33,344 nt of DNA from a bacterium (GTDB lineage Bacteria > Elusimicrobiota > Elusimicrobia > UBA1565). The notes below the pieces were generated by a model. The model made no database searches, had not been told where the DNA came from, and saw only the letters and a list, made by a program, of their open reading frames with translations. A program made the position numbers and the translations under genes. How positions within the stretch are numbered: position 1 is the stretch's first letter; each line of letters opens with the position of its first letter. Below are positions 23,947 to 32,744 of this stretch, in pieces. The stretch covers positions 1 through 33,344 of the forward strand of contig SCTT01000387.1 in assembly GCA_004322435.1 (NCBI GenBank). The letters run 5' to 3'.

Positions 23947-26625
23947 CTACTTCGCGCCGAGCTGGACCGTGACGGTGACGACGCCGCCGGAGCGGTAGAC
24001 CTGGAGCTGCAGAGGCGAGGTCGGGATCTTCTCCTTGAGCGCCTGGTGCAGGGCGCCGAGCGCCTCCGCGGGGTCGCCGGCGACGGAGGCGCCGTCGATG
24101 CCGATGATGACGTCGCCGTGGCGCAGGCCCGCGGCCATCGCCGGGCTCGCGTCGCGCACGGCGTCCACGGTCAGGCCCATGTCGGCGTTGCCGCCGGTCC
24201 TCTCGAAGACGGCGCCCAGCCACGCCGCGGAGATGTTCCCCACCTTCGCGTACTGGTCGAGCGCGATCTGCACGTCGGCGGCGGTGATGGAGTAGGAGAT
24301 GCCGTCGAAGCCGCCGGATTCCGTCATGATCATCGAGTTGACGCCGACGACCTCGCCTTGCATGTTGAAGAGCGGCCCGCCCGAGTTGCCCGGGTTGACC
24401 GAGGCGTCGTGCTGGATGTAGTTCACGTAGCCGTTCGAGCGGAACTGCGTGCCGCTGACGATGCCGCGGGTCACCGTGAAGGGCAGCGCGCGGGGGTAGC
24501 CCATCGCGACGATCTCCTGGCCCTCGGCCAGGGCTTTGGAATCCCCCAAGGCCACCGTCGGCCAGCCGAACGGGTTCGGCGGCAGCTGCACGAGCGCCAG
24601 GTCCTTGGCGGCGTTGAAGCCCACGACCTTCGCGGGGACCTCGCGGCCGTTGGCGAAGCGGATCTTGACGAACGGCGTGAAGTTCGTGGCCAGCGGGTCT
24701 TCCTTATGGCCGCCCTGCGAGACGACGTGGGCGTTGGTGACGAGGAGCCCCTCTTTGGTGACGATGAAGCCCGAGCCCATCCCGTTGGGGGTGCGCACCA
24801 TCACGACCGCGGGCTTGTTGTTCTTGACCATCTGCTCGGCGGTGATGGCGGGCTTGGCGACGGCCGCGCCGGGCGTCGTGAGGGCGCCGGCCGGCAGGCC
24901 CATGGCCTTGGCGACCTGGTCCATCAGCGCCTTGGCGGCGGCCTCGGGGTTCGCGGCCGGGGCCGGCGCCGTGACGGCGGGCGCGGCGGCCGGGGCGACC
25001 TCGGCGGGGTTATAGCGCGGGGTCAGCGTCGCGAAGGCGCCGACGAGCAGGGCGGGCATCAGCAGCACGCCCAGCCAGCGCCGAGCCTTGGCCCAGCCCG
25101 AGAGCGGCGCGCGGACGACGCCGCGCGCGGCGTCCGCGGCGGCCTGCTTGTCCTTCTTCCAGCTCCGGTACTGGTACCAGGCGAAGGCCGCGCCGAAGAT
25201 GCCGAGCGTGATGGCCGTCAACGACGCCATCTGCGAGAGCACCAGCGCGGGGACCAGCACGCCCACGGCGATGGAGAGGGCGTTGTAGCCGAAGTGGGCC
25301 ATGACCGGGGCGGTCAGGCCGCGGCTGCGGTAGGCGACCCAGGCGAGCCCCAGGCCCAGCGCGAAGTGGACGGCCATCGTCGCCGGGTTGACGCCCCAGG
25401 CGGCGAAGTGGGCGGCGGCGAAGGAGAAGGCCGACGTGACCGAGGCGATGGTGAAGGCCTTGCCGGAGACCTTCGCGGCCTGGCGCAGGCCCCACTGGAC
25501 GGCGGAGCGCAGCCCGAAGAGGTCGGGGACCTTGTCGAGGAAGGCCGAGACGCCGTTGGCGGCGGGGCGGATGGCGGCCAAGAGGGCGAAGGTGATGCCG
25601 AAGCTCAGGAGCCGGTAGGAGACTTCCTCCATCAAGGCGGCCTGCGGCAGGACGAGGCCGAAGAGGGCCAAAGGCGCCGAGGTCGCCAGTTCGCCGATGG
25701 CGGAGGGGCCGAGGTTCGTCAGCATCTCGACGCGCCCGAAGGCGCCGAGCATCCCGTGGGGGATGAACGAGGCCCAGGGGAAGGCGGCCAAGGGCGCGGT
25801 CACGACCGAGAGGAGGGAGGAGACGCCGAAGAGGGTCAGCGACCACTTGGCGCCGTAGGCGGCGTCGCGGGCGACGCGCCGGGCCAGGCGCCCGAGGCGG
25901 GTCTCGCCGCCGGTCGCGCGCAGGGCCTTGGGGCCGCCGAACTCGTCGGGGGTGTAGGGGGTGTCGACCGCGGCGGCCGGCGGGGAGCGGCCCCAGCGCT
26001 CGGCGGTGGCGGCCGGCAGGAGGGCTCCCAGCGGGGCCCGGGCGATGGCGCGCTTGAGGATCCGCGAGCCGGCCGTGAAGGGGGTGGTCAGCGCGGCGGG
26101 CATCTTGACCGCGTTGGCGGCCTCGGAGCGCGCGGAGTTCTCGAAGAGGCGGCCGACGGAGGCGGACGCCGCCCCGGCGTCCATGCGGGAGAGGGGCGCG
26201 GCCGAGGTCTCGGCGACGAACCCGCGGGCCTGGCCGAGGGCCGTCACCGGCGCCTGGGCGGCGGGCGCCGCGGCCCTCACCCTGCCCTCTCCCGCTTGCG
26301 GGAGAGGGTTAGGGAGAGGGACGGCCACGGCGGCCTGCGCCGCGACCGGCATCTGGACGGTGAGGGTGACGGCGGCGGAGGGGGCGGCCGAGGGCAAGGT
26401 CGGCGCGGCCAGGCGGGGCGCGGTCAGGGCGGGGGAGCCGGGCAGCGAGAGGGAAAGGCCGGGGGCTCCCGTCAGGGCGGGGGCAGAAGGCGCGACGACG
26501 GCGGGAGCCAGGCGGACCCCGGCGGTCGGGGCGGAGGGCAGCGCCATGCGCTGGGCGAGGGCGGGGTCGGGCAGCAGTCCCGCGACGAGGGCGGCGCACA
26601 ACGCGATGGCCAGGTTCCGTTTCAT
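23947..26625 (-). CDS. Exported fusion of CPBP intramembrane protease, HtrA serine protease and PDZ domain
   Basis: 892 residues. A signal peptide ends PALA/QRM (about 24), then an Ala/Pro linker with an embedded palindromic repeat (PLPNPLPQAGEGRVR) and a VGRLFENS motif (157-164). About 255-485 is a polytopic CPBP (CAAX-like) domain with the glutamate pair and Arg EEVSYR (E333, E334, R338), H407 in AAHFAAWG and H444-x3-N448. About 600-790 is a trypsin-fold HtrA/DegP domain with the full triad: H633 (TNAHVV), D675 (KDLALV), S748 (GNSGGP). A PDZ domain follows (about 800-890). All key residues of both proteases are present. A TAACCT box lies six bases before the ATG. Such a double protease could couple membrane cleavage with periplasmic quality control; that role is inference. 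Confidence 0.88.
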   Translation of the reverse strand: MKRNLAIALCAALVAGLLPDPALAQRMALPSAPTAGVRLAPAVVAPSAPALTGAPGLSLSLPGSPALTAPRLAAPTLPSAAPSAAVTLTVQMPVAAQAAVAVPLPNPLPQAGEGRVRAAAPAAQAPVTALGQARGFVAETSAAPLSRMDAGAASASVGRLFENSARSEAANAVKMPAALTTPFTAGSRILKRAIARAPLGALLPAATAERWGRSPPAAAVDTPYTPDEFGGPKALRATGGETRLGRLARRVARDAAYGAKWSLTLFGVSSLLSVVTAPLAAFPWASFIPHGMLGAFGRVEMLTNLGPSAIGELATSAPLALFGLVLPQAALMEEVSYRLLSFGITFALLAAIRPAANGVSAFLDKVPDLFGLRSAVQWGLRQAAKVSGKAFTIASVTSAFSFAAAHFAAWGVNPATMAVHFALGLGLAWVAYRSRGLTAPVMAHFGYNALSIAVGVLVPALVLSQMASLTAITLGIFGAAFAWYQYRSWKKDKQAAADAARGVVRAPLSGWAKARRWLGVLLMPALLVGAFATLTPRYNPAEVAPAAAPAVTAPAPAANPEAAAKALMDQVAKAMGLPAGALTTPGAAVAKPAITAEQMVKNNKPAVVMVRTPNGMGSGFIVTKEGLLVTNAHVVSQGGHKEDPLATNFTPFVKIRFANGREVPAKVVGFNAAKDLALVQLPPNPFGWPTVALGDSKALAEGQEIVAMGYPRALPFTVTRGIVSGTQFRSNGYVNYIQHDASVNPGNSGGPLFNMQGEVVGVNSMIMTESGGFDGISYSITAADVQIALDQYAKVGNISAAWLGAVFERTGGNADMGLTVDAVRDASPAMAAGLRHGDVIIGIDGASVAGDPAEALGALHQALKEKIPTSPLQLQVYRSGGVVTVTVQLGAK
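26274..26320. repeat. GC-rich palindromic repeat C, inside a coding region
   Basis: CCCTCACCCTGCCCTCTCCC, GCTTGC centre, GGGAGAGGGTTAGGGAGAGGG. On the coding (minus) strand it reads VPLPNPLPQAGEGRVRA in the N-terminal linker of the double-protease protein. It has the same orientation and frame as copies A and D. Confidence 0.9.
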
Positions 26626-26730
26626 AGGGATAGGTTAGCCGGGACGGGGGTCCCGTATGAGGGCCCTCTAGGGCCGGTTTCGGGCGTCATTAGGCCCCCG
26701 GACGGGGCCCCAAAGGGCCTATTCCTTAAG

Positions 26731-26739
26731 TGTTATCAT
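26731..26739 (+). promoter_or_regulatory. Extended -10 promoter of the glycosyltransferase operon
   Basis: TGTTATCAT is an extended -10 (TGn plus TATCAT). It ends eight bases before the GTG at 26748. It supports that GTG as the start and a leaderless transcript for the operon. Confidence 0.55.
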
Positions 26740-26747
26740 GGGTCACC

Positions 26748-28127
26748 GTGGCCAACCTCGTCTTCATAGGAAGCCATCTGGGCTATCCCATGGACCGCAC
26801 CCCCCTGGGGGGCGGGGCCATGGTGGGGCTGGAGCTGGCCAAGCGGTGGGGGGTCTTGGCCGGACGCCGGGGCGTGCGCCTGGTCCTGTTGGGCTCGGGC
26901 CCGGAATCCCCTCTCCCGAACCCTCTCCCGCTCGCGGGAGAGGGCAGGGTGAGGGTTCCCGAGTACGTCCAGCTCCCCGAGGCCGGGGGAGACCCCCGCC
27001 TCACGAAGCTCTCGGAGCTCGACTACGCGCGCTTCTGCCGGGAGTTCGAGGCGGCCACCACGGCCTGGGTGCTCGAGCGCCGCGCCGAGCTGCCGCCGGC
27101 CGAGACGACGGTCGTCGTCAACGACATCTCGGAGAGCCCCGATGTGGAGCGGCTCTCCAGGGCGGGCTACCGGGTCGTGTCCGTCTGGCACGTGGACGTC
27201 GTCGAGTTCTTCAACCGCATCTATCTAGGCGGCGTGTTCCGCCCGGAGCTCTGGACCCGCGCCTACGCGCGCCTGGCGCGCTGGGGCCTCGAAGGCGGGA
27301 CGCCGGACGTCTTGCGCCTCGTCTTTGACAAGCAGCGCCGCGCGGTGCGCTGGTCGGATCTGATGGTGCTGCCCTCCCGCCAGATGGCCGACACCGTCGC
27401 GCGCTGCTACGACGGGGACTCGGGCGCGCCGCTGGCGCCGCGGACCTTGGTGCTCCCCTGGGGCGGCCTGGGCGAGGCCTGCGACGAGCCCGCCGCCGCC
27501 GCGGAAGCCGCGCGCCTGCGCGCGCACTACCAGCTCAAGCCCGAGACGGCGGTCGTGATGACCTTAAGCCGCATCTCCCCCGAGAAGGGCCTGCACCTGC
27601 TGCTCGAGGGCCTGCGCCTCCTGGAGGACGCGCCGTTCGGGCGGGGCCTCGACGTCGCGGCCTTCGTCTGCGGCGAGCCGGCCTTCATGCGCGGCGAGGC
27701 CTACGCGCGCCGGGTGCGCCGGGCCGCCGACCGCCTGCGGCGTTTCCGGGCGTTCTTCCCGGGCTACCTCGACAAGACGACCAAGCCCGCGTACTTCAAG
27801 CTGGCCGACCTCTTCGTGTCGCCGTCGGTGCACGAGAGCTACGGCCTGACGGTCGTCGAAGGGCTGCAGGCGGGGCTGCCGGTGCTGGCCTCGGACCATT
27901 ACGGCGTGGCCGAGACCCTGCGCCCCGACTACGGCCGCACGGTGCGCTACGACGACGCGGCGCTGCGGCCGCGGCGTCTGGCCGAGGCGCTGGGCGAGCT
28001 CCTCTCGGACCGTCCCGCCCTGCGGCGCATGGGCGCCCGGGCCAAGGAGGCCGCCCAGGGGATGGACTTCGGCGCGACGGCGGAGCGCCTGCTCGAGGCG
28101 GCGCTCCCCGCGAGGACGGCCCGATGA
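26748..28127 (+). CDS. Glycosyltransferase family 4-like protein
   Basis: About 459 residues from the GTG at 26748, preferred to the GTG at 26730 because that one overlaps the -10 box and ANLVFIGSHLGYPMD is a natural first beta-strand. It shows the GT-B layout: an N-terminal acceptor domain, then VMTLSRISPEKGLHLLLEGL and SPSVHESYGLTVVEGLQAG with the E-x7-E donor-binding motif, then LPVLASDHYGVAE. It should transfer an activated sugar to a lipid or cell-envelope acceptor. A palindromic repeat (PLPNPLPLAGEGRVR) is inserted in frame near residue 60, between two strands of the N-terminal domain. It heads an operon with overlapping genes. Confidence 0.88.
   Translation: MANLVFIGSHLGYPMDRTPLGGGAMVGLELAKRWGVLAGRRGVRLVLLGSGPESPLPNPLPLAGEGRVRVPEYVQLPEAGGDPRLTKLSELDYARFCREFEAATTAWVLERRAELPPAETTVVVNDISESPDVERLSRAGYRVVSVWHVDVVEFFNRIYLGGVFRPELWTRAYARLARWGLEGGTPDVLRLVFDKQRRAVRWSDLMVLPSRQMADTVARCYDGDSGAPLAPRTLVLPWGGLGEACDEPAAAAEAARLRAHYQLKPETAVVMTLSRISPEKGLHLLLEGLRLLEDAPFGRGLDVAAFVCGEPAFMRGEAYARRVRRAADRLRRFRAFFPGYLDKTTKPAYFKLADLFVSPSVHESYGLTVVEGLQAGLPVLASDHYGVAETLRPDYGRTVRYDDAALRPRRLAEALGELLSDRPALRRMGARAKEAAQGMDFGATAERLLEAALPARTAR
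26908..26955. repeat. GC-rich palindromic repeat D, inside a coding region
   Basis: CCCCTCTCCCGAACCCTCTCCC, GCTCGC centre, GGGAGAGGGCAGGGTGAGGG. The coding strand reads SPLPNPLPLAGEGRVRV inside the glycosyltransferase, the same frame as copies A and C although the host protein is a conserved cytosolic enzyme. Confidence 0.9.
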
Positions 28128-28540
28128 GGCCGGGGCTGCGGCGCGGCGCGCGCATCGAGCTGACCTTCCTCGTCGAGAGCTGGATGAAGCCCCACCTCGA
28201 GGGCCTCGTCAAGCACCCGCTCTACGCGACCTGGGCGATGGTCTACCACATGGAGACCGTCTCGCGCGCTCTGTTGGCTCCCTATCTCGAGCAGCACGAG
28301 GAGGCCGTCGGCGGGGCGGTGCTGGTCAAGCACCTCGCGCCGGCCGGCGTGCGCGCGCGCGTGCGCGTGAGCGCGACCTTGGCCCGCACGCGCGGCAGCA
28401 AGGTCTGGACGCGCCTCGAAGCCTTCTGCAAGGGCCGCAAGATCGGCGAGGGCTCGCATCTTCAGGTCGTGATGCCGCGCGAGCGCTTCGCCCGGCTCAT
28501 CCGCGAGGCGCGCGCCGGGGGGCGCCACGGCCATGGCTGA
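28124..28540 (+). CDS. FlK-like hotdog thioesterase
   Basis: A 138-residue protein with an ATGA overlap with the glycosyltransferase. It fits the hotdog-fold thioesterase family related to fluoroacetyl-CoA thioesterase: a helix with ATWAMVYHMETVSRALLAPYL, then AVGGAVLVKHLAPAGVRARV, strands TLARTRGSKVWTRLEAFCKG and IGEGSHLQVVM. The Glu of the helix and the His of VKHLAP occupy the usual catalytic places. It would hydrolyse a short or modified acyl-CoA. Together with the downstream hydroxyacyl-CoA dehydrogenase and thiolase it suggests acyl-CoA processing. Substrate not predictable. Confidence 0.8.
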   Translation: MRPGLRRGARIELTFLVESWMKPHLEGLVKHPLYATWAMVYHMETVSRALLAPYLEQHEEAVGGAVLVKHLAPAGVRARVRVSATLARTRGSKVWTRLEAFCKGRKIGEGSHLQVVMPRERFARLIREARAGGRHGHG

Positions 28541-29108
28541 GGACGTCCTGGAAGGCCGGCGGCTCGTGCTGCGCGCGCTGACGGACGCGGACGCGCCGGC
28601 GCTGCTCGAGGCCGTCACGGCCTCGCGCGACGCGCTGCACCGGCGCCTGGGCTGGGCCGCCGCGGACGCCACGCTCGCCGGCGAGGCCGCCTTCGTCGCC
28701 GCCGCGCGCGCGGCCGGGGCGGCCGGGGCGTCGGCGACCTGGGGGCTCTTCGAGGCCAAGGGCGGCGCGCTGGCCGGCGTCGCCGCGCTCAAGGAGCTGG
28801 GGCCCGCCGAGCGGGGCCACGCGCGCCTGGCGCTGTGGGTCCGGACCGGCCGCACCGACCGCGGCTTCGCCACCGAGGCCGGCAAGCTCGTCGTCGACCA
28901 CGCCTTCCGGCGCCTGGAACTCCGGCGGCTCTCGGCCCGGCTCGACCCGGCCAACCGCGCGTTCCGGCGGGTCTTAAAGAAGCTGGGCTTCCGCTACGAG
29001 GGCTGTCTGCGCGCCGACAAGCGCTTGAACGGCCGCTGGATCGACCAGGAGTGCTGGGGGATGCTGCGCGAGGACCGGGCGCCCGCCAAAGGGGGCAAGA
29101 AGGCGTGA
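28533..29108 (+). CDS. GNAT-family N-acetyltransferase, RimJ/RimL-like
   Basis: A 191-residue acetyltransferase overlapping the thioesterase gene by 8 bases. It has the RimJ/RimL-type order: LEGRRLVLRALTDADAPALL at the start, then ARLALWVRTGRTDRGFATEAG (acetyl-CoA-binding region), LRRLSARLDPANRAFRRVLKKLGFRYEG and ECWGMLRED at the end. It probably acetylates an amino group on a protein N-terminus or small molecule. Its presence in a lipid-metabolism operon is unexplained. Ala-rich segments (ARAAGAAGASATWG) reflect the genome composition. Confidence 0.88.
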   Translation: MAEDVLEGRRLVLRALTDADAPALLEAVTASRDALHRRLGWAAADATLAGEAAFVAAARAAGAAGASATWGLFEAKGGALAGVAALKELGPAERGHARLALWVRTGRTDRGFATEAGKLVVDHAFRRLELRRLSARLDPANRAFRRVLKKLGFRYEGCLRADKRLNGRWIDQECWGMLREDRAPAKGGKKA

Positions 29109-29497
29109 GCGCCAAGCCCGCGGCCAAGAAGCCCCGCATCCTCGTCGCCGACGACGACAAGGAGGTGCGCTCGTTTTTGACGGACGCGCTGACCGAGCTC
29201 GGCTACGAGGTGACGGCCGTGGCCGACGGCGAGGCCCTCTACCGCAGCGCGACGGCCTCGCCCCCGGACCTCATTATCTCGGACTTGGACATGCCGGGCT
29301 TGACCGGGGGCACGGCGGAGGCCCTGCTGCGCGCCAGCGACAAGACCCGCGACGTCCCCATCATCTTCATCACCGGGCAAGGAGAGGACCGCCAGGCGCG
29401 CCTCGTCGAGTTCCGGCCGGGGCTGCACCTCATCCGCAAGCCCATCAAGCTCCTCGAGCTGGCCGCGACGGTGGCCGAGCACCTGCCCCTGCCATGA
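29105..29497 (+). CDS. Stand-alone response-regulator receiver domain
   Basis: 130 residues from the GTG at 29105, which overlaps the previous stop (GTGA). The ORF track's earlier start lies in a shadow frame of the acetyltransferase. It is a single receiver domain with all conserved residues: D16-D18 (ADDDKE), phospho-acceptor D60 (LIISDLDMPG), T90 (IFITG) and K112 (IRKPI). No output domain. It would act through protein contact, as CheY-like or Spo0F-like proteins do. No histidine kinase is in the window. It sits between an acetyltransferase and a fatty-acid dehydrogenase, all overlapping. Confidence 0.9.
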   Translation: MSAKPAAKKPRILVADDDKEVRSFLTDALTELGYEVTAVADGEALYRSATASPPDLIISDLDMPGLTGGTAEALLRASDKTRDVPIIFITGQGEDRQARLVEFRPGLHLIRKPIKLLELAATVAEHLPLP

Positions 29498-30549
29498 CCG
29501 GCCTCACGCACGTCGGCATCGTCGGGGCCTCGGGCGTGGGCCCGCCGCTCGCGCAGGCCTGCCTGCAGGCCGGGATGTCGGTCGTCCTCATCGACGACAC
29601 CGACGAGGTGCTCTCGCAGGCCGAGACCCAGGTGCTGCGGGGCCTGCAGCGCGCCGAGCAGCCCGGGGCGTTCTCCTTGATGCGCAAGGCGACGCGCCTC
29701 GAACGCCTCGAGGGCTGCGACCTGGTCGTCGAGTGCGGGTCCGAGACCCCGCAGGCCAAGCAGGACCTGCTGCGCCGCATCGACTCCTACGCCGAGCGCT
29801 CGGCCGTCATCGCCGTCGAGACCGACGCCCTGCCCGTATCCTTCACCGCCCGCTACGTCGAGAACCCCGAGCGCGTGGTGGGCGTCCACGTGCCCCCGCC
29901 CGCGACCATCGGCCGCCTGGTGGAGGTCATCGGCTATGAGCACGCCTCCGAAGGCTCCATCGCGCGCGCGTTGGCCTGGGTCGAGCGCCTGGGCAAGACG
30001 GCGGTGCGCACGCGCGACAAGGCGGGCTTCATTGTCAACCGCCTCCAGCGCGCCTGGATGGTCGCCGCGCTGCGCGTCCTCGAGGAGGGCGGCGGCACGC
30101 CGGCGACCTTGGACGCCGCGCTGCGCGCCGAGGGGGGCTTCCCCGCCGGACCCTTCGAGCTGATGGACTCGCGCGGGCTGGCCGAGGACTACTCCATCGG
30201 CGAGACCATCTACGAGCTCCTGGGGCGCCCCGAGCGCCTCAAGCCCGCCGTCGTCCACCAGCAGCTCGTCGGCCGGGGCTGCCGCGGCCGGCGCAACAGC
30301 CGCGGCTTCTACGCCTACGGCGAGAACGCCCCCGGGACGGTGAACCTCCTCGTCGGCGAGCTCCTGCCGGGGCTCGGCCAAAGGCCCGTCCCCGCGGCCG
30401 CCGTCGCGCGCGCCGCCCGCGCCGCGGCCCGCGCCGAGGCGCAAGCCATCGTCGACGACGGCGTCGCCGGGCCGCAGGACGTGGACGTCGCCGCGCGCCT
30501 GGGCCTGTTCTGGCCGAAGGGGCCGTTTGAATGGAAGGAGGCCGCATGA
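29494..30549 (+). CDS. 3-hydroxyacyl-CoA dehydrogenase
   Basis: 351 residues, ATGA overlap with the receiver. The N-terminal Rossmann domain starts [19 protein letters not shown] with strand VVLIDD, and DLVVECGSE marks the second half. The catalytic His/Glu pair appears as GVHVPPP and RLVEVI, and AGFIVNRLQ fits the NAD-domain end. The C-terminal domain ([14 protein letters not shown]) completes a FadB2/HbdA-like enzyme with an extra C-terminal half-domain ([13 protein letters not shown]). It oxidises L-3-hydroxyacyl-CoA to 3-ketoacyl-CoA with NAD+, or the reverse. HVPPP in place of the common HFFNP is a departure. Its product is the substrate of the next gene's thiolase. Confidence 0.9.
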   Translation: MTGLTHVGIVGASGVGPPLAQACLQAGMSVVLIDDTDEVLSQAETQVLRGLQRAEQPGAFSLMRKATRLERLEGCDLVVECGSETPQAKQDLLRRIDSYAERSAVIAVETDALPVSFTARYVENPERVVGVHVPPPATIGRLVEVIGYEHASEGSIARALAWVERLGKTAVRTRDKAGFIVNRLQRAWMVAALRVLEEGGGTPATLDAALRAEGGFPAGPFELMDSRGLAEDYSIGETIYELLGRPERLKPAVVHQQLVGRGCRGRRNSRGFYAYGENAPGTVNLLVGELLPGLGQRPVPAAAVARAARAAARAEAQAIVDDGVAGPQDVDVAARLGLFWPKGPFEWKEAA

Positions 30550-31754
30550 CGCGCCGCGTGGTCGTGGTCGAAGCCGTGCGCACGCCGGTGGGGAAGCTCG
30601 GGGGGGCGCTCTCGGCGGTCCGTCCCGACGACCTGGCCGCGCTGGCCATCAAGGCGCTCTTGGCGCGCGTCCCGCAGGTCAAGGCCGAGGACGTCGCCGA
30701 CGTGTACCTGGGCTGTGCCAACCAGGCCGGCGAGGACAACCGGAACGTCGCGCGGATGGCGGCGCTCCTGGCGGGCCTGCCGCAGTCGGTGCCCGGCTGC
30801 ACGGTGAACCGCCTGTGCGCCTCGGGCCTCGAGGCCGTCAACGCCGCCGCCCGGTGCATCTTGGCCGGCGAGGGCGACGTGTACGTCGCCGGCGGCGTCG
30901 AGAGCATGAGCCGCGCCCCCTGGGCTTTTCCGAAGCCGGCGACGGGCTTCCCGTTCGGCAACGTCACCGCCTACGACACCGCGCTCGGCTGGCGCTTCCC
31001 CAACCCCAAGCTCGAGGCCCTCTTCCCGCTCGAGCCGATGGGCGAGACCGCCGAGAACATCGCCGAGCGCTTCCCCATCCCGCGCGAGGCCCAGGACGCC
31101 TTCGCGCTCGAGAGCCACCGGCGCGCCGTGGCCGCCGGCGAGGGCCCCTTGAAAGAAGAGATCGTCCCGGTCCCGGTCCCCACGAAGAAGGACCCCGGCG
31201 CCGTCGTGGACCGCGACGAGCAGCCGCGTAAGGACACGACCTTGGAGAAGCTGGGGACGCTCAAGGCGGCCTTCCGCAAAGGCGGCACCGTCACGGCCGG
31301 CAACTCCTCGTCCTTAAACGACGGCGCGGCGGCGGTGCTCCTGATGGAGGCGGGCAAGGCCAAGGCCCTGGGCCTCAAGCCCTACGCCGTCTGGCGCGGC
31401 GCGGCTTCGGCGGCCCTCGACCCCCGCGTGATGGGGCTGGGGCCCGTGTACGCGACGCGGCGGCTCCTGGGACGGCTGGGCCTTCAGACGTCGGATTTGG
31501 ACTTAGTCGAGATCAACGAGGCCTTCGCCGTGCAGGCGCTGGCCTGCGCGCGCGAGCTGGGCGTCCCGCCGGAGCGCCTCAACGTCAACGGCGGGGCCAT
31601 CGCCATCGGCCATCCGCTGGGCATGAGCGGGGCGCGGCTGGTGACGACCTTGGTGCGGGAGATGCGCCGGCGGGGCGCCAAGCGGGGCCTGGCTTCGCTT
31701 TGCATCGGCGTCGGCCAGGGCCTGAGCGCCGTCTTCGAACTGCCCGATGCTTAA
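30546..31754 (+). CDS. Thiolase, acetyl-CoA acetyltransferase type
   Basis: 402 residues from the ATG at 30546, which has a perfect AAGGAGG and overlaps the previous stop; the ORF track's earlier start is rejected. Catalytic residues: C91 in VNRLCASG, H356 in [17 protein letters not shown], and C386 in SLCIGVGQG. The length fits AtoB/PaaJ-type thiolases. It either condenses acetyl-CoA units or cleaves 3-ketoacyl-CoA. With the dehydrogenase just upstream and the thioesterase three genes up, the operon can carry out the last steps of beta-oxidation or its reverse. No enoyl-CoA hydratase or acyl-CoA dehydrogenase is present. Confidence 0.95.
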   Translation: MTRRVVVVEAVRTPVGKLGGALSAVRPDDLAALAIKALLARVPQVKAEDVADVYLGCANQAGEDNRNVARMAALLAGLPQSVPGCTVNRLCASGLEAVNAAARCILAGEGDVYVAGGVESMSRAPWAFPKPATGFPFGNVTAYDTALGWRFPNPKLEALFPLEPMGETAENIAERFPIPREAQDAFALESHRRAVAAGEGPLKEEIVPVPVPTKKDPGAVVDRDEQPRKDTTLEKLGTLKAAFRKGGTVTAGNSSSLNDGAAAVLLMEAGKAKALGLKPYAVWRGAASAALDPRVMGLGPVYATRRLLGRLGLQTSDLDLVEINEAFAVQALACARELGVPPERLNVNGGAIAIGHPLGMSGARLVTTLVREMRRRGAKRGLASLCIGVGQGLSAVFELPDA

Positions 31755-31765
31755 CATTTCAGCTA

Positions 31766-31794
31766 TTGCCTCGAGGCGGGAGCGCGGTTAAACT
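31766..31794 (+). promoter_or_regulatory. Promoter of the Pro-rich receiver protein
   Basis: TTGCCT (31766-31771), 17-base spacer, TAAACT (31789-31794). The ATG follows 11 bases after the -10, leaving a leader of about five bases. No ribosome-binding site is visible. Confidence 0.6.
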
Positions 31795-31805
31795 AGATTT
31801 TCAAC

Positions 31806-32744
31806 ATGGCTACGCTGCAGCAGATCCTGGCCTACCTTCAGCAGTATCGGAACAAGTATCCGATGCCCACGCTCAAGGCCGGCCTCTTGAAGCAGGGGGT
31901 CCCCGAGGCGCTCATCGACCAGGCCATCGCCTCGATGGGGGCTCCCGGGGCGCCGCCCGCCCCCGGGGCGCCGCCCGCGCCCCAGCAGCCGGGCGTGCCG
32001 CAGCAGCGAACGCCCATTCCCGGCCAGCCGGCTCAGCCGGCGCAGCCCGGCCAGCCGCCGGCCCAGCGCCCCCCGCAGCCCACGCAGTCCTTCCCGTTCC
32101 GGACCCCGACCCAGATCGGCGTCCCCATCCAGCGCCCGCCGGTGCCGGGCCAGCCGGGAGTGCCCGTCCCGGGACAGCCCGGCATCCCGCAGCCCCGGAC
32201 CCCCGTCCCGGGCCAGCCTCCCGTGCCTGTCCCCGGCCAGCCGGTCCAGCGCCCGCCCGTGCCCGCTCCCGGACAACCTCCCGCGCCGGTCCAGCCTCCG
32301 CCCGCCGCGAAGCCGCCGCCCCCCGCCACCGCGCCCCCGGCCGCCAAGCCCGGGCGCACGTACGTCCTCGTCGTCGACGACGACCAGCTGATCCGCGACA
32401 TGCTCGTCACCAAGCTCGAGGGCGCGGGCTACCGCGTCACCTGCGCCGAGGACGCCGCGCAGTCCGTGATCCAGGCCGAGGGCATGAAGCTCTCTTTGAT
32501 CGTCTCCGACATCGAGATGCCCGGCTTCGGCACGGGCGTCGACGCCTTAAAGAAGCTGCGCGCCTCGAACTTCGTGCGCAAGGACATGCCGGTCATCTTC
32601 GTCACCGGCATGCCGCCGCACGAGGCCCAGAAGATCGTCCCTAAAAACGACCCCTACCTGCGGCTCATGCACAAGCCCGTGGACTGGCGCCTGATGCGCC
32701 AGTACATCAAGGAGCTGACCGGCATGGACCAAGACTTGGGCTGA
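31806..32744 (+). CDS. Receiver-domain protein with a long Pro/Gln-rich linker
   Basis: 312 residues in three parts. Residues 1-45 form a small helical motif (LAYLQQYRNKYPMPTLKAGLLKQGVPEALIDQAI), possibly a protein-binding two-helix unit. Residues 46-182 are a low-complexity linker in which PGQP recurs many times. Residues about 185-308 are a receiver domain with DDD (191-193), phospho-acceptor D235 (IVSDIEMPG), T267 (FVTG) and K290 (MHKPV). There is no DNA-binding output, so it may tether phosphorylation to a partner held by the N-terminal helices. It overlaps the next regulator gene by one base (TGATG), so they are likely one unit. Confidence 0.88.
   Translation: MATLQQILAYLQQYRNKYPMPTLKAGLLKQGVPEALIDQAIASMGAPGAPPAPGAPPAPQQPGVPQQRTPIPGQPAQPAQPGQPPAQRPPQPTQSFPFRTPTQIGVPIQRPPVPGQPGVPVPGQPGIPQPRTPVPGQPPVPVPGQPVQRPPVPAPGQPPAPVQPPPAAKPPPPATAPPAAKPGRTYVLVVDDDQLIRDMLVTKLEGAGYRVTCAEDAAQSVIQAEGMKLSLIVSDIEMPGFGTGVDALKKLRASNFVRKDMPVIFVTGMPPHEAQKIVPKNDPYLRLMHKPVDWRLMRQYIKELTGMDQDLG

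Noticed and set aside
22885-26769. 1294-residue plus-strand ORF opposite the thiolase and double-protease genes
   Set aside because: It is a low-complexity Gly/Arg/Asp/Val frame lying antisense to genes with full catalytic motifs, a common effect of high GC at third codon positions.
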